Assembly: GCA_021325175.1 (NCBI GenBank)
Contig: JAJPHS010000169.1
Span: 1 to 45,748, forward strand
Origin: Terriglobia bacterium
GTDB lineage: Bacteria > Acidobacteriota > Terriglobia > Bryobacterales > Bryobacteraceae
Length of the DNA stretch: 45,748 nucleotides
Direction: 5' to 3'
Shown one piece after another: positions 42,861 to 45,748 of this stretch. Made by a program: the position numbers and the translations under genes. The first letter of the stretch is position 1. Every line of letters begins with the position of its first letter. The notes under the pieces were generated by a model. That model searched no databases, was not told where the DNA came from, and saw only the letters and a program-made list of their open reading frames with translations.

Positions 42861-43220
42861 ATGAACTGGACCCATATTCTTCGCGCCGCCGCGCTGACCG
42901 GCATCCTCGCCGGAACGGCTCTCGCTGAACAAGTCGACGGAATCCTCATCACCACCATGTGCGCCGCAAAAGCGGTGAAAGAAGGCGGGGACGCGGCCGC
43001 CAAACATGAAAGAACCTGCAATCTGAAGCCGAATTGCGCCAAAACCGGATTCGGAGTCCTCACGCCGGACAACAGGTTCTTTCAATTCGACGAAGCCGGC
43101 AACGCAAAAGCGCTCAAGGCGCTTCAGGAATCGGCCAAAAAGGACGACATGAAGGTGGTCGTGACCGGAGATGTTCAGGGCGATAAGATCGCCGTTTCCA
43201 GTCTGAAGCTGGAAAATTAG
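42861..43220 (+). CDS. Small secreted hypothetical protein with three cysteines
   Basis: 119 residues. A signal peptide (HILRAAALTGILAGTALA) is followed by a domain with three cysteines (about 34, 53, 59), TTMC...RTCNLKPNCAKTGFGVLTPDN, ending in strands (DDMKVVVTGDVQGDKIAVSS) that suggest an OB-like fold. I do not recognise a named family. It follows the BON gene by 36 bases on the same strand. Its TAG stop overlaps the convergent amidase stop by two to three bases. Confidence 0.75.
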   Translation: MNWTHILRAAALTGILAGTALAEQVDGILITTMCAAKAVKEGGDAAAKHERTCNLKPNCAKTGFGVLTPDNRFFQFDEAGNAKALKALQESAKKDDMKVVVTGDVQGDKIAVSSLKLEN

Positions 43221-44908
43221 CGCGCCTCCGGCAGCAACCCGCGCTCGACCAGCGTGGGAGGCTTGCGATGATGCGTCGCCTGCTCGTAGGCATAGGCCCA
43301 GCCGAGCAAATCCCCGTCCTTCCAGGGCCGCGCCGAAAACTCCAGTCCGAACGGCAAGCCGCCGGGATAAAATCCGCCCGGCACAACGACGGCCGGAACG
43401 CCGATCATGTTCACCCAGCCGGTGTCGCTATGCGGGCCGGAGCTCAGCCTGCCATCCTGCGGCATGGTTTCATCCGGAGGCGGCATCTGCGCGGCGGGAT
43501 ACACGAATCCGTCCAGGTGAAAACGGTCGAGCGTTTCATTGTACAAATCGAGCGATTTTTGACGCGGAATCGTGACGTTTGCCGCACTTTTTGCGTCTTT
43601 TTCGAAAATCGCCTGCGCCACTGCCCGCCGCAGCCGGGGATTGTCCGGATTCGCTCCTCCCATGATGGTTACCGGCAGCGGCGATCCCACCGCTTTGCGA
43701 TACTCCTCGGCCGAGTGATACTGCGCGGGGCCGAACTCGGCCAAAAAATGCTCGGTGCCTTCACGGATGTAGGGTATGGTCGCGACGCGCGCCACCGTTT
43801 CCGCGAAATTGCCGGAAAGAATACCATCGTCGAAGATGACCGTGGCGCCGGCGGATCGCAGGCCATCCAACGCTTTCAGGAACGCCTCGCGCGTTTCCGG
43901 CCGCAGCGGCACGCGCGCTTCGTCGATAATTTTTTTGGCTTCCGCCGGCGCTTCAGAAGAGGGCACGCCCTGAAACGGTATCCCGGCGCCCTGAAGAATA
44001 AACGCCGGAACGCCGAAGCGTTTCCCTTTGAGCGCATCGGCCTTTAGGTACTGAGTGTAGGGGCCGGGTTGCGCCTTCGCCGCCGAGTCAATGGTGCGTT
44101 CATCAAGCGGATCTTCACCCGCGATCACGCCGAGAACGATGGCCGCATCGCTGACCTGGCGCGCGATCGGACCGGTGTTGTCCAGCAGCCAGTCTAGCGG
44201 CGCGATTCCCGCAATGCTGACCAGGCCGCGCGTCGGAAACACGCCGACCACGGAACTGGTCGAGGACGGCATGCGGATTGAATTGCCGGTATCGGTGCCA
44301 TTGCCGGCGACCGCGAAGTTGGACGTGACCGCGGTCACCGTTCCTCCCGACGAGCCTCCGGGGCTGAATCGCACGTCGTAGGCATTTCCCGTGCGGCCGA
44401 AGGCGGTGCTGCGATTGGTATCGCTCGCCGCGAAATCCGGCATGTTCGTCTGTCCTAAAATCACGGCGCCGGCGGCGCGAAGCCTGGCTACGATGGTGGC
44501 ATCTTTGGGCGCGATCAGCTCGTGCCCGGGAATTTTGTAGCCTTGCCATCCGTCGGTGGTGACCAGACCTTTCACGCTGGTGTTGGCCTTGAGCACGATC
44601 GGCACGCCCCATAACGGTCCGTGCGCGGAACCGGTATCGGCGTCCTCGCGCCGCGCGGTTTCGAGCGCGCCCGCCCGGTCCAGCGTCTGGACGGCCCGAT
44701 AGATCCCGTCGTATTTCTCGATCCGGGCGATGTGCCAGTTGACGACCTGCTCAATCGTGTACTTGCGCGACTTATAAAATTCCTGCAACGCGGGAATGGT
44801 GGTTTCGAGAAGATCGTGATCGATATCGCGCGTGGAAACGGCCGGGCGTGAACAGGCGGCCGTAAGAACGAGGATCAGGAAAAACAACTTGCGCGGAACG
44901 GCTCCCAT
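43217..44908 (-). CDS. Amidase-signature enzyme, probably an exported lipoprotein
   Basis: Serine amidase/hydrolase with the Ser-cisSer-Lys triad. 563 residues. An N-terminal hydrophobic segment ends in LTAAC (Cys19), a likely lipoprotein signal. Catalytic Lys107 is in GVPIVLKANTS, the cis-Ser in FSPGGSSGGTVTA (about 186-187) and the nucleophile Ser210 in GTDTGNSIRMPS (canonical form DTGGSIRIP). The C-terminal half has the expected PAVVVPGGFYPGGLPFGLEF. Substrate unknown. It starts only 8 bases after csm5 on the same strand, though no close Shine-Dalgarno is visible, so it may be a read-through neighbour. Confidence 0.93.
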   Translation of the reverse strand: MGAVPRKLFFLILVLTAACSRPAVSTRDIDHDLLETTIPALQEFYKSRKYTIEQVVNWHIARIEKYDGIYRAVQTLDRAGALETARREDADTGSAHGPLWGVPIVLKANTSVKGLVTTDGWQGYKIPGHELIAPKDATIVARLRAAGAVILGQTNMPDFAASDTNRSTAFGRTGNAYDVRFSPGGSSGGTVTAVTSNFAVAGNGTDTGNSIRMPSSTSSVVGVFPTRGLVSIAGIAPLDWLLDNTGPIARQVSDAAIVLGVIAGEDPLDERTIDSAAKAQPGPYTQYLKADALKGKRFGVPAFILQGAGIPFQGVPSSEAPAEAKKIIDEARVPLRPETREAFLKALDGLRSAGATVIFDDGILSGNFAETVARVATIPYIREGTEHFLAEFGPAQYHSAEEYRKAVGSPLPVTIMGGANPDNPRLRRAVAQAIFEKDAKSAANVTIPRQKSLDLYNETLDRFHLDGFVYPAAQMPPPDETMPQDGRLSSGPHSDTGWVNMIGVPAVVVPGGFYPGGLPFGLEFSARPWKDGDLLGWAYAYEQATHHRKPPTLVERGLLPEAR

Positions 44909-44916
44909 GATCGCGG

Positions 44917-45748
44917 CTAAGCCGATACCTCCAACATCACCCAGCCCGGCAGACTCGCCGGCTGGTTTTGCTGAAACACGATCCGGCGCGTTTTGGGAAA
45001 CGGCAATCCGCTCTGAATCGCTTTCTGATAAAGCGGTAAATGCCGCAAAATCTTGCGATAGGACTCATCCTGCGTATTCAAATAGGCCGCTTTGCCGAGC
45101 AGCCCGCCGCCCCATCCGATCGAGAGCAAGCAAACATCGGCGCGGCCGCCGATCTCGCCCGCGCGGGCCTCCAGCGCGGCCATAGTGGCCGCCAGATAGG
45201 GCAGTCCCGCCGAAGCCGCGTATTCCTTGTGCCGCGCGATCAGAGCGGCGGCATGCTTGTTGCTCGCCTGAAATAATTTCCCGCGATCGGCCGCCGAGCG
45301 TTCGCGCCAATCCCCGCTGAAAACCGTCCCGGGCGCGGCCATTTCCGCGAAAATCGGCGTCGCGTCCTCGATGTGGCGGGAATCGACCGAGCCGCGCGGG
45401 GATTTCCAGCCCACCTCGAATTTCGCTCCGCGCGCCACCAGCGTCGCGACGCGCAGCAGATAAACTTTCATGGTCGAATGCGCGATGGGCGAGGAATCGC
45501 CGGCTGAAACGCGCCGCATCCGGTTCGCGCCCGGACCGCCCAGCACTGAATCCTCGGCCTTGGCGGCGAAGTTGCGCGGAAGGCGATCGTCGGCCAGACG
45601 CGCGGCCAGATCGCGAATCGTCGCCTCGCTCCACAGGTTAAAAACCGCGCCGGTGCGCAGCGCGCCCTTGATCGCGGTACCGGGGACGTAGGCGCCGGAG
45701 GGCGACACGGCAAAGGTCGGGATGAATAAATTTTCCGCGCGCGCGCGC
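44917..45748 (-). CDS. csm5: Type III-A CRISPR-associated RAMP protein Csm5 (5' part beyond the window)
   Basis: C-terminal about 276 residues of Csm5, the Csm-complex subunit at the 3' end of the crRNA. The frame continues in to the right edge (FIPTFAVSPSGAYVPGTAIK), so the start is outside. Matching features are the RAMP glycine-rich signature YVPGTAIKGALRTG, the LGGPGANRMRRVSAGDSSPI segment, the MKVYLLRV strand after it, and the closing GWVMLEV typical of Csm5. Stop at 44917. The rest of the type III-A operon (cas10, csm2-4, perhaps csm6) is expected to the right. The amidase gene is 8 bases downstream; no CRISPR repeats are visible in this window. Confidence 0.88.
   Translation of the reverse strand, partial: RARAENLFIPTFAVSPSGAYVPGTAIKGALRTGAVFNLWSEATIRDLAARLADDRLPRNFAAKAEDSVLGGPGANRMRRVSAGDSSPIAHSTMKVYLLRVATLVARGAKFEVGWKSPRGSVDSRHIEDATPIFAEMAAPGTVFSGDWRERSAADRGKLFQASNKHAAALIARHKEYAASAGLPYLAATMAALEARAGEIGGRADVCLLSIGWGGGLLGKAAYLNTQDESYRKILRHLPLYQKAIQSGLPFPKTRRIVFQQNQPASLPGWVMLEVSA

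Noticed and set aside
44909..45748. CRISPR array near csm5
   Set aside because: No repeated 25-40 base units with spacers are visible anywhere in the window.

Overview
The window looks like a chromosomal segment of a GC-rich member of the Acidobacteriota, most likely near Bryobacterales/Solibacter. This is inferred from gene content, not measured. It carries an Oar-type TonB receptor with a carboxypeptidase-like N-terminal domain, a very large secreted VPS10/BNR-propeller protein, a two-component-regulator-propeller histidine kinase and Gram-negative LPS core heptosyltransferases. Coding density is high: the longest stretch without a gene is about 264 bases (28943-29206), and no stretch exceeds 300. 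I found no rRNA, tRNA, insertion sequence, integrase or CRISPR array.

Left third (1-21 kb). A tripartite RND efflux operon on the minus strand (adaptor, pump, outer-membrane channel, each overlapping the next by ATGA or nearly so) runs off the left edge. It is headed by a TetR repressor gene that looks broken, although a perfect inverted-repeat operator survives upstream. A lone fliM is divergent from it. Next come an Oar-like TonB receptor, an IclR regulator, a stand-alone 2-oxoacid dehydrogenase E2 subunit and a PaaX-like regulator, all on the minus strand. An exopolysaccharide export module follows (Wza-type exporter, Wzz/GNVR chain-length protein, tyrosine autokinase). It is divergent from an EVE-domain gene with a structured leader. 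Then comes an acetamidase - sodium/solute symporter - 57-aa membrane protein - galactokinase string that suggests galactose uptake and phosphorylation.

Middle (21-36.5 kb). A zinc-ribbon membrane protein and a POTRA-like/HEAT-repeat secreted protein are on the plus strand. Opposite them is a propeller histidine kinase - response regulator - threonylcarbamoyl-AMP synthase - secreted esterase string. Next are an outer-membrane beta-barrel protein and a tight LPS-core operon: heptosyltransferase II, a shrunken HldE-like nucleotidyltransferase, heptosyltransferase I and an isoprenylcysteine-methyltransferase-like membrane protein. An NfeD-type membrane serine protease and a cytochrome bd oxidase pair (cydAB, short Q-loop type) follow.

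Right end (36-45.7 kb). DinB, SixA, a VPS10/BNR protein, a PIN-TRAM membrane protein, an RRM protein with a recognisable terminator, a double-BON protein, a small cysteine-containing secreted protein and a secreted amidase. The last gene, cut by the right edge, is the C-terminal part of csm5, a type III-A CRISPR effector subunit. A type III CRISPR-Cas locus therefore very probably continues to the right, and the amidase begins only 8 bases after csm5 ends.

The observations most worth a second look are the csm5/amidase junction, the TetR remnant with an intact operator, the degenerate HldE-like mini-protein, the small membrane protein between symporter and galactokinase, and the switch-like leader of the EVE gene.
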